From assembly GCA_041690255.1 (NCBI GenBank), contig JAWLHU010000022.1:8119-72118 (forward strand): a stretch of 64,000 bases of DNA, given 5' to 3'. A program made the translations under genes and the position numbers. The notes under the pieces were generated by a model, which saw only the letters and a list, made by a program, of their open reading frames with translations, ran no database searches and was not told the DNA's origin. This DNA is from JAWLHU01 sp041690255 (lineage in GTDB: Bacteria; Bacillota; Sulfobacillia; Symbiobacteriales; Symbiobacteriaceae). Positions 22,786 through 35,053 of the stretch are shown in pieces. Position 1 is the stretch's first letter, and each line of letters starts with the position of its first letter.

Positions 22786-24201
22786 ATGGAGACGATCCTG
22801 ATCGCGGGCAGCGGCATTACCGGCCTCTCTGCGGCCTGGAATATCCTGAAGAAGGCCCACGCAGCGGGGAAGAGTCCGCAGATCATTGTCGTCGAGAAGG
22901 AGAAGCGCCTGGGTGGAAAGACCCAGACGCAGGTGATTGACGGCATGGTGATCGAGGAGGGCCCCGACTCGGTAATCGCCTACAAGCCCTGGGCGGTCCA
23001 GCTTGCCAAGGAGCTTGGGCTGGAGACCGTGGGAACCAACCCCAAGATTCGCTCCACCTATATCCTCCACCACGGAAAGATGGAACAGCTCCCGGTGGGT
23101 ATGCAGATCATGATTCCGACCGAGGTCTGGCCGTTCCTGAAGACCCGCCTGCTCACCTCTTGGGGCAAGCTGCGGGCCGGGCTTGAGCCATTCGTGCCGA
23201 TTCGCAAGTCCGACGAGGATGAGTCGATCGGCTCCTTCGTGGGCCGCCGCTTCGGGCGGGAGGTGCTGGAGAACGTGGCCGGTCCCCTCATGGGGGGCAT
23301 CTATGGCGGCGACTTCGGCACCGTCTCCATGAAGGCGACCTTCCCGCGCTTCCTGGACATGGAGCGCAAGGGTGGCTCCCTGCTGCTCCAGGGCTGGCGC
23401 AACAAGGAGAACAAGCCAAAGGGGCCGACGGGATCAGCCTTTGTTACGGTCAAGGCGGGTTTGAACCAGCTCGTCCAGGAGTTGCTCAGGCGCATGGACG
23501 GCCAGGTCCGCTTCATGACCGGTGTCAGCCTGACAGGTCTGGTGCCCGGGCCCGAGGGCAAGGGGTACGTGGCTGGGCTGGATAACGGTGAACGGATCGA
23601 GGCCGATGCGGTGGTGCTGGCCCTTCCCGCCTACGTAGCGGCGTCGCTGGTGAAGGAGTACCTGCCCGACGTCGCCTCGGAGCTCAATGCGATCCCCTAC
23701 CACAACTCGGTGGTCGCGGCCATGGCCTTTGACCGGAAGGATATCGATCACCCGCTGAACGCATCCGGCTTCCTGGTGCCGGCCCGCGAGCCGACTACCG
23801 TCACCGCATGTACTTGGGTCTCCTCCAAGTGGCCGCACGCCACACCGGAGGACAAGGTCCTGATCCGCTGCTTTATCGGGCGTGGCAATGAGTCCAAGGA
23901 CTGGACGAAGGAGTCTGACGAGACCATTGTTGCGCTGGCCCGCAAGGAACTGGAGAAGATCATGGGGTTAAAGGCGGAGCCGCTTTTCACCCGGGTCTTC
24001 AAGTGGCAGCGGGCCATGCCACAGTATCGGGTTGGCCATCTTGATCGCATGGACCGCGTCGACAAGCTTATGCAGCAGGCCCCTGGTCTCTACGTGGCGG
24101 GAGCGGCGTTCCGCGGTGTCGGTCTGCCGGACTGTGTGCGAGAAGGCACACAGGCGGCGGACAAGGCCGCCACACACCTGGGCTGGGAGTCCCAGGGCTA
24201 G
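22786..24201 (+). CDS. cgoX: Coproporphyrinogen III oxidase (HemY-type flavoprotein)
   Basis: A 471-residue FAD-dependent oxidase of the HemY family. The dinucleotide-binding loop IAGSGITGLSAAW is at the N-terminus, followed by the GG-motif RLGGKTQT and the C-terminal FAD contact GAAFRGVGLPDCV. It oxidises coproporphyrinogen III to coproporphyrin III in Bacillota, one step before CpfC. It starts four bases after the cpfC stop and ends the operon before a strong terminator. Confidence 0.93.
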   Translation: METILIAGSGITGLSAAWNILKKAHAAGKSPQIIVVEKEKRLGGKTQTQVIDGMVIEEGPDSVIAYKPWAVQLAKELGLETVGTNPKIRSTYILHHGKMEQLPVGMQIMIPTEVWPFLKTRLLTSWGKLRAGLEPFVPIRKSDEDESIGSFVGRRFGREVLENVAGPLMGGIYGGDFGTVSMKATFPRFLDMERKGGSLLLQGWRNKENKPKGPTGSAFVTVKAGLNQLVQELLRRMDGQVRFMTGVSLTGLVPGPEGKGYVAGLDNGERIEADAVVLALPAYVAASLVKEYLPDVASELNAIPYHNSVVAAMAFDRKDIDHPLNASGFLVPAREPTTVTACTWVSSKWPHATPEDKVLIRCFIGRGNESKDWTKESDETIVALARKELEKIMGLKAEPLFTRVFKWQRAMPQYRVGHLDRMDRVDKLMQQAPGLYVAGAAFRGVGLPDCVREGTQAADKAATHLGWESQG

Positions 24202-24219
24202 CCTCCGACATCTCGCATG

Positions 24220-24254
24220 ACCCTGCACGCCCGTGGGCGAGCAGGGTCTTTTTT
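24220..24254 (+). terminator. Intrinsic terminator of the hemE-cpfC-cgoX operon
   Basis: ACCCTGC-A-CGCCC pairs with GGGCG-A-GCAGGGT (24220-24247), followed by CTTTTTT. Confidence 0.92.
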
Positions 24255-24366
24255 GCGTCTCCAGGAGGTAATCACAGCCTAGGTGTATAAAATAAAGATT
24301 CCGTATTTATTGCTCTGTGAAGTATATCGAGCCTATCGGTCCGTCTTATGACAGGAACGACTTGCA

Positions 24367-25200
24367 GTGGGGGTTTGCAGCGCTATGTGGATTTACTCCT
24401 CCAGTTGGAGCCTGGGGGCTAGTGGTGTGGTCATGGGCCTGGTCGCGCTCTGGCTGGTCACCGGTCGAAATCCGTTTGGAGTGATCTGGTCGGCCTTGCG
24501 CGTGCTCGTTACGGAGCACCGATTTCTGGCACTCGTTCTTCTTGCTTACTCCATGTTGGCGCTCAATCTTCTGGAGGCGAGGGTCGAGGCGAACATGGCC
24601 CCATCGATCACCTGGGATTTCACCCGCCAAATCGCCCAGGTGGGCACTGGTTTTCTCCTGGCCCTGCAGCGATTGGAGTGGGCCCCGCTGACCCACCTGT
24701 TCACCTTTGTATACGTAATTCTGTTTCCGGTTCTGATGATCGCAGCGCTTCTTCACTATGTCGCTATACGTGACTTCGCCGCCCTGAGGAACCATGTGGT
24801 TGGCTACTGGGTCAACTATCTGGTGGCGCTACCGTTCTATCTCTGGTTTCCGGTCAAGGAGGCCTGGGCGGGTGGTGTTGGCGTTCGGTTTCTGATCCCG
24901 CAGGTCTTCCTAGCCTTCGAGCAGGTGTATCGGCCGCACAGTGGCCTGGACAACTGCTTTCCCAGCTTACATACCTCGTTGGCGCTCACCTATGCCCTGG
25001 TCGCCTACCGAAACGGCCACAAACGCCTGGGGGCTGTGCTCGGGGTAGGTGCCGGCCTGGTCATGTTCAGCACGCTTTACCTGGGTGTGCACTGGGTCCT
25101 GGACGTGGCGGCAGGTTCGCTGCTGGCTCTGCTGGCCTCGGGTTACGTAACCGATCTGCTCCCTGCCACCGCGCAGCCAAATCTTCGTACCGATCCCTGA
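24367..25200 (+). CDS. PAP2-family membrane phosphatase/phosphotransferase
   Basis: The product has about 277 residues and six hydrophobic helices. Conserved PAP2 elements are present: RPHSGLDNCFPSLHTS (motif 2 with SLHTS) and STLYLGVHWVLDVAAG (motif 3, HxxxD). The Ser-Arg at the start of motif 3 in classical phosphatases is Ser-Thr here, as in inositolphosphotransferase-like (PAP2_3) members. Likely role: hydrolysis or transfer on a lipid phosphate (undecaprenyl, phosphatidyl or inositol type) at the membrane. The start may be GTG 24367 or ATG 24385; the ribosome site is poor for both. The gene is bounded by terminators on both sides. Confidence 0.85.
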   Translation: MGVCSAMWIYSSSWSLGASGVVMGLVALWLVTGRNPFGVIWSALRVLVTEHRFLALVLLAYSMLALNLLEARVEANMAPSITWDFTRQIAQVGTGFLLALQRLEWAPLTHLFTFVYVILFPVLMIAALLHYVAIRDFAALRNHVVGYWVNYLVALPFYLWFPVKEAWAGGVGVRFLIPQVFLAFEQVYRPHSGLDNCFPSLHTSLALTYALVAYRNGHKRLGAVLGVGAGLVMFSTLYLGVHWVLDVAAGSLLALLASGYVTDLLPATAQPNLRTDP

Positions 25201-25208
25201 AGAACGGA

Positions 25209-25231
25209 GACCGGCCCTCGACGGGCCGGTC
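25209..25231. terminator. Hairpin terminator after the PAP2 gene
   Basis: GACCGGCCC/GGGCCGGTC with loop TCGAC, followed by TTCATTATTT on the plus strand. Confidence 0.88.
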
Positions 25232-25239
25232 TTCATTAT

Positions 25240-25540
25240 TTACCGCAGGTGTGAGAGGAGCAGGTCAACCACCTGATCCGGGCTCAGGCCGGTCGTGTTG
25301 ATCTGAATGGTCTCCAGTGCGGTGGACTGGCGCATCCGATCGAGCGCACCAGAGGTAACCTCCCCTCGGGAATCGCCTTGCCAGCGGTCTGCAAGGTCGG
25401 ACTCGCTACAGGTGAGCGTGAAGATGGAGCGGTCATGCGGCACTCCAACCGCTGGTACAGCAGACGAGCCGTGGTTGACTTGCCAACCCCGGGGGCTCCG
25501 CTGATCAGGATCAGGTGGGGCTGCGTCCAGGTCCCCTCCA
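25240..25540 (-). pseudogene. Remnant of a P-loop nucleotide/small-molecule kinase
   Basis: The minus strand begins with a clear Walker A, LILISGAPGVGKSTTARLLY (about 25525-25466), then loses frame near 25443. A second frame continues with kinase-like C-terminal residues (FTLTCSESDLADRWQGD ... LETIQINTTGLSPDQVVDLL) to a stop at 25240. Only about 90 residues' worth remain of a family normally ~170-190 long: the middle is deleted and the join is out of frame. It abuts the stop of the hybrid kinase gene (25543). It is a decayed kinase of the type related to shikimate or antibiotic phosphotransferases. Confidence 0.75.
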
Positions 25541-25542
25541 GT

Positions 25543-28500
25543 TCAGGCCTTTCGAGTCAGGTTGTTCAGAAGCTCCACAACCTGTCGCGGGAACTCCTCG
25601 TCGGCGATCCACGCCTGGTTCAGGCACCGAACCAGGCTAAGTTGTAGCTGTTCCAGGTCTTCATCGGTCAGATCGCGGGCGGTGTAGACCAGGAGTGGCG
25701 TATGGGTGAGCTTCGGGTTCTGGCGGATTTGGTCAATCACGCTGAACCCGCCACCATTTTGCATGAGCAGGTCAACCATGACAAGGTCTGGCGAGTAGAA
25801 CTGGCTCAGATTGATATCTTCCCGGTCGCTCTCTGCCAGGATTACCTCAACGCCCAGTTGCTGAAGCATCTGTGTGAGGGGTTGCCGTGTTGTTGGAAGA
25901 TCGTCGACCAGGAGAACGCTGCCCCTGTCATTTTCATCCCGGCGCAGGATGGTACGAATCGCTTGTGCGAGCCGGGGCCCGTTCACAGGGTTCTCGAGCC
26001 AGTCCATGATTGGCCCCAGCGGCTTAGCTACCTTGGTAAGGGAGTCACTGCCAACCAGGATGACGGGGAGGCTTCGGAACTGCTCCTGCTGTTTGAGCCG
26101 GCGCAGGAAGTCCAGCCCACCGCCCGGCAGGTCGGTCTGCAGAAGGAGTGCTTTGTAGTGATGTTCCTCAAGTGCGGTCATCGCGGCCGAGGCGCTCCGT
26201 GCCACATGGAGTGTGTAGGGTGCCTGCTCCAGCGCGTCCTCGACCCGTCCGGCCAGTGCCCGATCGTCAGCACAGACCAGGACGGTACGAGGGCACTGCC
26301 CGGCCTCGGTGGAGGGGGTGGGTAGCGTAAAGCAGAAGGAACTACCCTTCCCGACCTCGCTCTCTGCCCAAATGCGCCCATGCAGATGCTCGATAACCGC
26401 CTTCGCCAGGGGCAGCCCCAGCCCGGTGTCCCCCTGCTGCCCCGAGTTGGAGGCATCGGCATAACGGAATCGTTCGAAGACCCGGTCGAGATGGGCTGGC
26501 GGTATCCCTCTGCCCTGGTCCTGCACCATGAAGAGGACCTCACCCGCGACGGCGCGTGTGGTGATCTGCACAGTGGTTCCAGGATCGGAGTGTTTGACTG
26601 CGTTGGAGAGGAGGTTGTCCAGGACCCGGACGACCTTGTCGGCGTCCGCCATGACCGGAGCGGGGAGCAGGCTGGTCTGAAGCTCGATCTTCGCCTGCTC
26701 AAACAGAAGGCGGGAGTTCGCCAGGGATTGCTCGACCAGGTGATTCGCCTGGCAGACCTCCCGCCGTAGTTCCAGTCGGCCCGATTCGATCTGCTCCAGA
26801 TCCACGAGGTCGTTGATCAGTTGCGCCAACTGGTCGGTGTTGGTTGTAGCGATCTTCAGCAACCGGGCGGAGCGGCTATCAAAGGTGTGTAGCAGGTTGG
26901 TGCTCAGCAGCCCGAGCGCCCCGCGAGCCGCTGCCAGCGGCGTCCGTACCTCTCGGGATACGGTGGAGATGAACTCGCTTCTCATGCGTTCGACCGCCTT
27001 GCGGGTGGAGATATCCCGCTGAATGCCCACGAAGTGTGTCAGGCGGCCTGCTGCGTCGAAGATCGGTGCGACGAACATCTCCGCATCGATCTTGGTACCG
27101 TCCTTGCGGTAGTTGACGAGATCCACGGACGTGCGCTGCCGGCCCCGAAGCGCTTCCCGAAGCCGCCGGATCGCTGTATGGTCGGACTGAGCCCCCTGGA
27201 GAAAGACCGGGGATCGGCCCAAGACCTCATCTGCCGTGTATCCGTATATCTCCAAAAACGCAGGGTTAACATAGACGATCTGCGCTTGGTCATCGGTAAT
27301 GATAATGGGGATGCTGACCGACTCCATGGCCGTTGAGAGCAGTGCCCGTTGTTGGCGGGCCTCACTCTCGATTTCGTTGAACTGATCCCTCAGGGTGGAG
27401 GCCATCCATTGGACATCGGTGGTGAGGGAGTCTGTCTCTCTCACCTGGCTCTTTGGCCAGGTGATCGATTCACCCGATCGCAGGCTCTCTGGTAGGAGCC
27501 TTGTGAGTGTGGCGAGATCGGAGAGTGGGCGGGTGAGATTGCAGCTGATCAGCCAGGAAAGCGGGATTGAGCCCACCAGGAGGAGATAGACGATCAGAAG
27601 GTGACCAATGAGCACATCGAACAGTCGGGTCTGGTAGGGTGCGAGCGGCACTTCCACGACCAGCTTCCACCCGAGCTCATCTGCAATCGCCGTCTCCATG
27701 ACCTCATAGGAGGCGTTCCACTGCTTCATGGAGGGACTTTGGCCCTCTGGGAAACGTTGGTAGCGCCCGGGGGCCGAGAATGCGATGCCCCCCTCCGGTG
27801 AGCGATCGAAGGCAGTTGCATGGGCTACGTTCGGGCGGAGGGTGACAAAGATCCGGTCGGAGCGGTCCAGGAGGGAGAGATGTACCCAATCATCGTGCAG
27901 CAATCCTTCCAGGATGCGCTGCGCCGGCTCTGGGTTGAGGTAACCCTGGACAAAGCCGACGAGTTTTCCCTGCGCAACCACCGGATAGGTGACCGTTACG
28001 ACTGGGGTTGTCGGGAAGGCCTCGGTGATATGGAGGTTCGAGACCACGGGACGAAGGCTGCGGGCCACGGACTCAAGATGCTCCAGGTCCGGGCTCGCCA
28101 GGGGCGACGATTCTCCCCGGGCTAAGCTGACCAGCCCGCCGTCCTGTCGGAGAATCTCCAGCCGCAGGTAGTCATTGCTGGAGGAGGTCACAAGGCGGAT
28201 GCTCTCCTCCAGCCTGCCCGTTGGGTCGGCGAACTCCTGCCCAACCACCGTACCGATCTCTTCCAGTGTATTGAAATGCCGGTCGATCCAGGCATGGAGT
28301 TGAGCGGAAGCCTCCTCCGTCTCAATCCGTAGCCGGGTCTCTACAGACTGTTCTGCGTTGGCAAAGGCGAGGCGGCCGGCACGAACGGTCAGGGCAAAGG
28401 AAGGTACCAGGAGGAATGCGATCATGAGGTTCAGCAGGATCTCGTGCAGAGGGATCTTCGGGCGCTCCGGACTGACACCAACCCACCGGTGAATTGGCGA

Positions 28501-28971
28501 GTGAGCCAGGAGAATGCTGGCGACAAGAGCATTGAAGAGGCCGTTTACACTCTGCTTGAGGATGACCATTATGACACCGGTGGTGCTGGTCTCAAGGAAG
28601 GCTCCGTAGAAGACCCAGATCAAGGGGAGCCCAAGGACGGTCCAGTAGAGTCCGTCAATCAGCAGCAGGTTGATCTGCCCGAGACGCGCCGACAGGAGGC
28701 CGACCACAATGGCCTCCGCTGCAAAGATGATCGGCGCGTAGGGATGTCCCCAAAGGAGATACAGGTGGCTGCTGAGCCCCGCGGCAACGACAGCCCCCCA
28801 GTACGGGCCGTACAGACGGGCGGCTACGAGTGTCGCGACACTCCCGAAGACAAAGTCGACTCCGTGAAAAAGGGTTAGTCCCAAATAGTTACCTGCCATG
28901 CCCGACAGGACGAGGATGATAAGAGCGAGACCAGATCTTCTAGTCAACCGATTCGATCCGATTATCCCCAC
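25543..28971 (-). CDS. Large hybrid sensor histidine kinase with degenerate phosphorelay sites
   Basis: The product has 1142 residues. Order: a multi-helix membrane sensor (~12-200), an extracytoplasmic Cache-like sensor between further helices (~200-460), HAMP-like linker, PAS (~545-665), DHp (~668-735), HATPase_c (N-box DNLLSNAVKHSD, GLGLPLAKAV), and two receiver domains. The DHp box reads STVSREVRTPL: the phospho-accepting His is Arg673 (codon CGA). The first receiver has Gln945 at the Asp position; the second keeps Asp1067 (MVDLLMQNGG) and the switch Thr. The catalytic ATP domain looks intact. So it cannot autophosphorylate at the usual site and may act as a scaffold, or signal through REC2 via another kinase. 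GTG start at 28971 follows GAGGAGGG. Confidence 0.9.
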   Translation of the reverse strand: MGIIGSNRLTRRSGLALIILVLSGMAGNYLGLTLFHGVDFVFGSVATLVAARLYGPYWGAVVAAGLSSHLYLLWGHPYAPIIFAAEAIVVGLLSARLGQINLLLIDGLYWTVLGLPLIWVFYGAFLETSTTGVIMVILKQSVNGLFNALVASILLAHSPIHRWVGVSPERPKIPLHEILLNLMIAFLLVPSFALTVRAGRLAFANAEQSVETRLRIETEEASAQLHAWIDRHFNTLEEIGTVVGQEFADPTGRLEESIRLVTSSSNDYLRLEILRQDGGLVSLARGESSPLASPDLEHLESVARSLRPVVSNLHITEAFPTTPVVTVTYPVVAQGKLVGFVQGYLNPEPAQRILEGLLHDDWVHLSLLDRSDRIFVTLRPNVAHATAFDRSPEGGIAFSAPGRYQRFPEGQSPSMKQWNASYEVMETAIADELGWKLVVEVPLAPYQTRLFDVLIGHLLIVYLLLVGSIPLSWLISCNLTRPLSDLATLTRLLPESLRSGESITWPKSQVRETDSLTTDVQWMASTLRDQFNEIESEARQQRALLSTAMESVSIPIIITDDQAQIVYVNPAFLEIYGYTADEVLGRSPVFLQGAQSDHTAIRRLREALRGRQRTSVDLVNYRKDGTKIDAEMFVAPIFDAAGRLTHFVGIQRDISTRKAVERMRSEFISTVSREVRTPLAAARGALGLLSTNLLHTFDSRSARLLKIATTNTDQLAQLINDLVDLEQIESGRLELRREVCQANHLVEQSLANSRLLFEQAKIELQTSLLPAPVMADADKVVRVLDNLLSNAVKHSDPGTTVQITTRAVAGEVLFMVQDQGRGIPPAHLDRVFERFRYADASNSGQQGDTGLGLPLAKAVIEHLHGRIWAESEVGKGSSFCFTLPTPSTEAGQCPRTVLVCADDRALAGRVEDALEQAPYTLHVARSASAAMTALEEHHYKALLLQTDLPGGGLDFLRRLKQQEQFRSLPVILVGSDSLTKVAKPLGPIMDWLENPVNGPRLAQAIRTILRRDENDRGSVLLVDDLPTTRQPLTQMLQQLGVEVILAESDREDINLSQFYSPDLVMVDLLMQNGGGFSVIDQIRQNPKLTHTPLLVYTARDLTDEDLEQLQLSLVRCLNQAWIADEEFPRQVVELLNNLTRKA

Positions 28972-29126
28972 GGGAGTCCCTCCTCGCCAGCGGCCAAAGA
29001 AGAATCGTATTATCTTATGCTTATAAAATGAGATCTATTCGTATGTTTACACCCCTACTATACGTGATTGCCACTCGGGTGAACAGATCTACGGTTATGT
29101 GTGTGGGCCGTGGGAAGAAAAAGGAA

Positions 29127-29156
29127 GGAGCCAGAACCCCTGCGGGTTCTGACTCC
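29127..29156 (-). terminator. Intrinsic terminator of the PFOR/DHOD-like operon
   Basis: GGAGTCAGAACCC pairs with GGGTTCTGGCTCC-type arms (29127-29156), with TTCCTTTTTCTT following on the minus strand. Confidence 0.88.
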
Positions 29157-29173
29157 TGTGATCGAATCTCCGC

Positions 29174-30166
29174 CTATTTTCGGTAGGACTGGAGCACCTT
29201 CATATAGTTGGCTCTCTCGAAGGCGGCGGGTTCAGGGACGTTAATCTGGCTCATGGAGCCCTGCATCTGGCGGACAGATTCGTATTCGCGTTCCTCCATG
29301 AACTGCTCGACGCCGTTCAGGATCTCCTGAATCCGGCCGAGACCGTTCCGCAGGAGTTCAGAGGCCATCATGGTCACCTTGGCACCGGCCATGAGGCCCT
29401 TGATGACATCTATATGGGTGTGGACGCCCGTGGTGAGTGCCAGGTCAACGTTGACCCGCCCATAGAGAATGGCGATCCAGGTGAGCGGCAGACGGAGTTC
29501 GTCAGAGTTGGAGAGGACGAGAGACGGCGTGACCTCGAGCTTCTCCAGGTCCAGATCGGGCTGGTAGAAGCGGTTGAAGAGGGCCAAACCGTCGGCCCGG
29601 GCTTCCGCAAGCCTGCCGACCATGCTGGGAATCGAGGTGAAGTAGGGGCTTAGCTTCATGGAGACCGGAATAGTCACTCCTCGCTTTACGTCACGGAGAA
29701 CGTCGAGGTACATCTCTTCCACCTCGGTACCGCCCAGTCGGGGATTGGTGGGAAGGTAGTAGACGTTCAGTTCAAGACCGTCGGCACCGGCCTGTTCGAT
29801 CATGCGGGCGTACTCGAGCCAGCCCCCGGTTGACACACCGTTCAGGCTACCGATGATCGGAATGCTGGTGGTTTCCTTGGCCTTCCGGATCAGCTCGAGA
29901 TAGCCGTCCGGGCCCACGTTGTAGGCGCTCGCCTCCGGAAAGTAGGAGAGTGCTTCCGCAAAGGAGTCGGTGCCGTAGCTCAGGTAGTGGTCAAGTAGGA
30001 GGGATTCCTGGTTGATCTGCTCCTCGAAGAGGGAGTACATGACGACGGCGGCGGCGCCGGCCTCTTCCATTTGCATGATTCCTTCGAGCGTCTGGGACAG
30101 GGGCGAGGCAGAGGGTACAATGGGGTTCTTGAGGGTCATGCCCATATAGCGAGTCGACAGATCCAC
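29174..30166 (-). CDS. Dihydroorotate dehydrogenase-like flavoprotein
   Basis: A 330-residue TIM-barrel FMN enzyme of the PyrD-like family (DLSTRYMGMTLKNPIVPSAS at the start, GLELNVYYLP and VSMKLSPYF strands). It starts 18 bp after the PFOR gene, and this pairing is common in Bacteria. The proximity argues against a role in pyrimidine synthesis and for an electron-transfer or accessory role with pyruvate oxidation; the true activity is not established. A strong ribosome site (GGAGGGATCCC) precedes 30166. A terminator lies at 29127-29156. Confidence 0.88.
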   Translation of the reverse strand: MDLSTRYMGMTLKNPIVPSASPLSQTLEGIMQMEEAGAAAVVMYSLFEEQINQESLLLDHYLSYGTDSFAEALSYFPEASAYNVGPDGYLELIRKAKETTSIPIIGSLNGVSTGGWLEYARMIEQAGADGLELNVYYLPTNPRLGGTEVEEMYLDVLRDVKRGVTIPVSMKLSPYFTSIPSMVGRLAEARADGLALFNRFYQPDLDLEKLEVTPSLVLSNSDELRLPLTWIAILYGRVNVDLALTTGVHTHIDVIKGLMAGAKVTMMASELLRNGLGRIQEILNGVEQFMEEREYESVRQMQGSMSQINVPEPAAFERANYMKVLQSYRK

Positions 30167-30184
30167 GGGGATCCCTCCCTGCTG

Positions 30185-33745
<3,561 letters not shown>

Positions 33746-33894
33746 ACGCTCCACTCCTGTTCGGGGGATCGGATTCGCCTGATCACCGGGTAGTTATGAT
33801 AAGGGTCTTTACTATTGTAATGTTAGATCCCCCGCTTCACATCGGCAAAAAGACTTAGATTCGGTCTAGGACAGGGTACCGAATGTGGACAGAT

Positions 33895-33924
33895 GAGCCC
33901 CGCGAGTTCTAGCCCGCGGGGCTC
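33895..33924. terminator. Hairpin downstream of degV
   Basis: A 10-bp perfect stem GAGCCCCGCG/CGCGGGGCTC between the degV stop and the upstream region of nifJ (both minus strand). T-rich tail is weak. Confidence 0.7.
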
Positions 33925-33946
33925 CTTCGTGTCTTTCGCTGTGAGC

Positions 33947-34789
33947 TTAGCCTGTGGTGCGCATGGTGCCGATTCCGAGCGCTCCTATACCTACATGGGC
34001 GGCCAGGTTGGCCCCCACATCGGCCACCAGGGTATGCCGGCAGTTGAACTCGCCCTTTAGCCGAGCGAGTAGTTCCTCTGCCTCTCCCTCACAATCGCTG
34101 TGGATGACCGCTAGGTCGACCTGATGTGGTCCAGCTTTCTCACGGGCCCGAGCGATCATTTCCTCGACGGCGTGGTGGAAGCCGCGGGTCTTCTCGACGA
34201 CTTCAATTGCGCTCGCCGCGGCGTAGACCAGCGGCTTGATTGAGAGGGCGTTTGCGAGCAGGGCCTGGCCCAGCGAGACCCGGCCGCTCTTTCGCAGCTG
34301 GGTCATCTCCCGCACGGCGGCGTGCAGGTGAGTGTTTGGTATCAGGGACTCCACGTGGCCCTGCACCGAGTCGGCGGACTCGCCAGCCTGCGCGGCGCGG
34401 GCTGCCTCCATGACCAGGAGACCAAGCCCGAGGGAGACGCTCCTGGAGTCGATGACGCGAACCCGGCCGACAGGAGCCATATCGGCAGCCATACGGGCCA
34501 CGGTCGGAATGGTGGTCTTGGTGCCCATCATGTGGATGGAGACGACGGTCTCCGCCTCTTTTAGCAGGTGTTCATAGGCAGCCAGGAACTCCGAGGGGGA
34601 GGGTGTGGAGGTGGATGGGGACTGCGGTGAAGTGCGGAGCCGCTGGTAGAACTCAGACATGGGAATCGAGCCGTCCAGGAAGGAGTCTGCTCCAAAAAGA
34701 ATGGGAGAAGGGACGACCGTGATCTCCAGCGCCTCGCGAATGGCGGGCGGAATGCTGGCGGTGGAGTCCGTGACGATTCTTACCCTCAG
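33947..34789 (-). CDS. DegV family fatty-acid-binding protein, probable CTG start
   Basis: DegV proteins bind a fatty acid (FakB-like) and are about 280 residues. The frame from ATG 34660 gives only 237 and misses the N-terminal domain, but the same frame upstream encodes VRIVTDSTASIPPAIREA and VVPSPILFG, the conserved DegV opening. A stop (TAA) lies 18 bp before CTG 34789, and the only initiator-like codon between is this CTG, seven bases after GAGGAGGT. Starting there gives exactly 280 residues. This is the cleanest case for CTG initiation in the window. No FakA kinase is adjacent. Other motifs: SIHMMGTKT and RVIDSRSVSLGLG. Confidence 0.88.
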   Translation of the reverse strand: MRVRIVTDSTASIPPAIREALEITVVPSPILFGADSFLDGSIPMSEFYQRLRTSPQSPSTSTPSPSEFLAAYEHLLKEAETVVSIHMMGTKTTIPTVARMAADMAPVGRVRVIDSRSVSLGLGLLVMEAARAAQAGESADSVQGHVESLIPNTHLHAAVREMTQLRKSGRVSLGQALLANALSIKPLVYAAASAIEVVEKTRGFHHAVEEMIARAREKAGPHQVDLAVIHSDCEGEAEELLARLKGEFNCRHTLVADVGANLAAHVGIGALGIGTMRTTG

Positions 34790-34985
34790 GGTGATAACCT
34801 CCTCGGAGGCCGGTTATTTCCACACGGACAGATTCCTCATGCAGGTAGAACCTTCCTGCGTGGGGACCCAGTCGGTCAACGGATTGATCGGAGGAGGCTC
34901 GGGGACTTGCCTTGTTGGTTCTATTCTGTGGGGGTTGGGATCATGTCACGGGGTTGCCGGTGGCCTGTGGCTGATGCGTCCCGGT

Positions 34986-35024
34986 AAGCAGAGAGAGGCA
35001 GGCCTATGGCCCGCCTCTCTGCTT
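34986..35024. terminator. Hairpin downstream of the GGT gene
   Basis: AAGCAGAGAG pairs with CTCTCTGCTT with an inner GGC/GCC extension. It lies between the GGT stop and degV, both on the minus strand. The remaining ~200 bp (34790-34985) shows only the degV ribosome site. Confidence 0.65.
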
Positions 35025-35053
35025 GTCCATTTGATCCGTCGCACCCGATAGAA

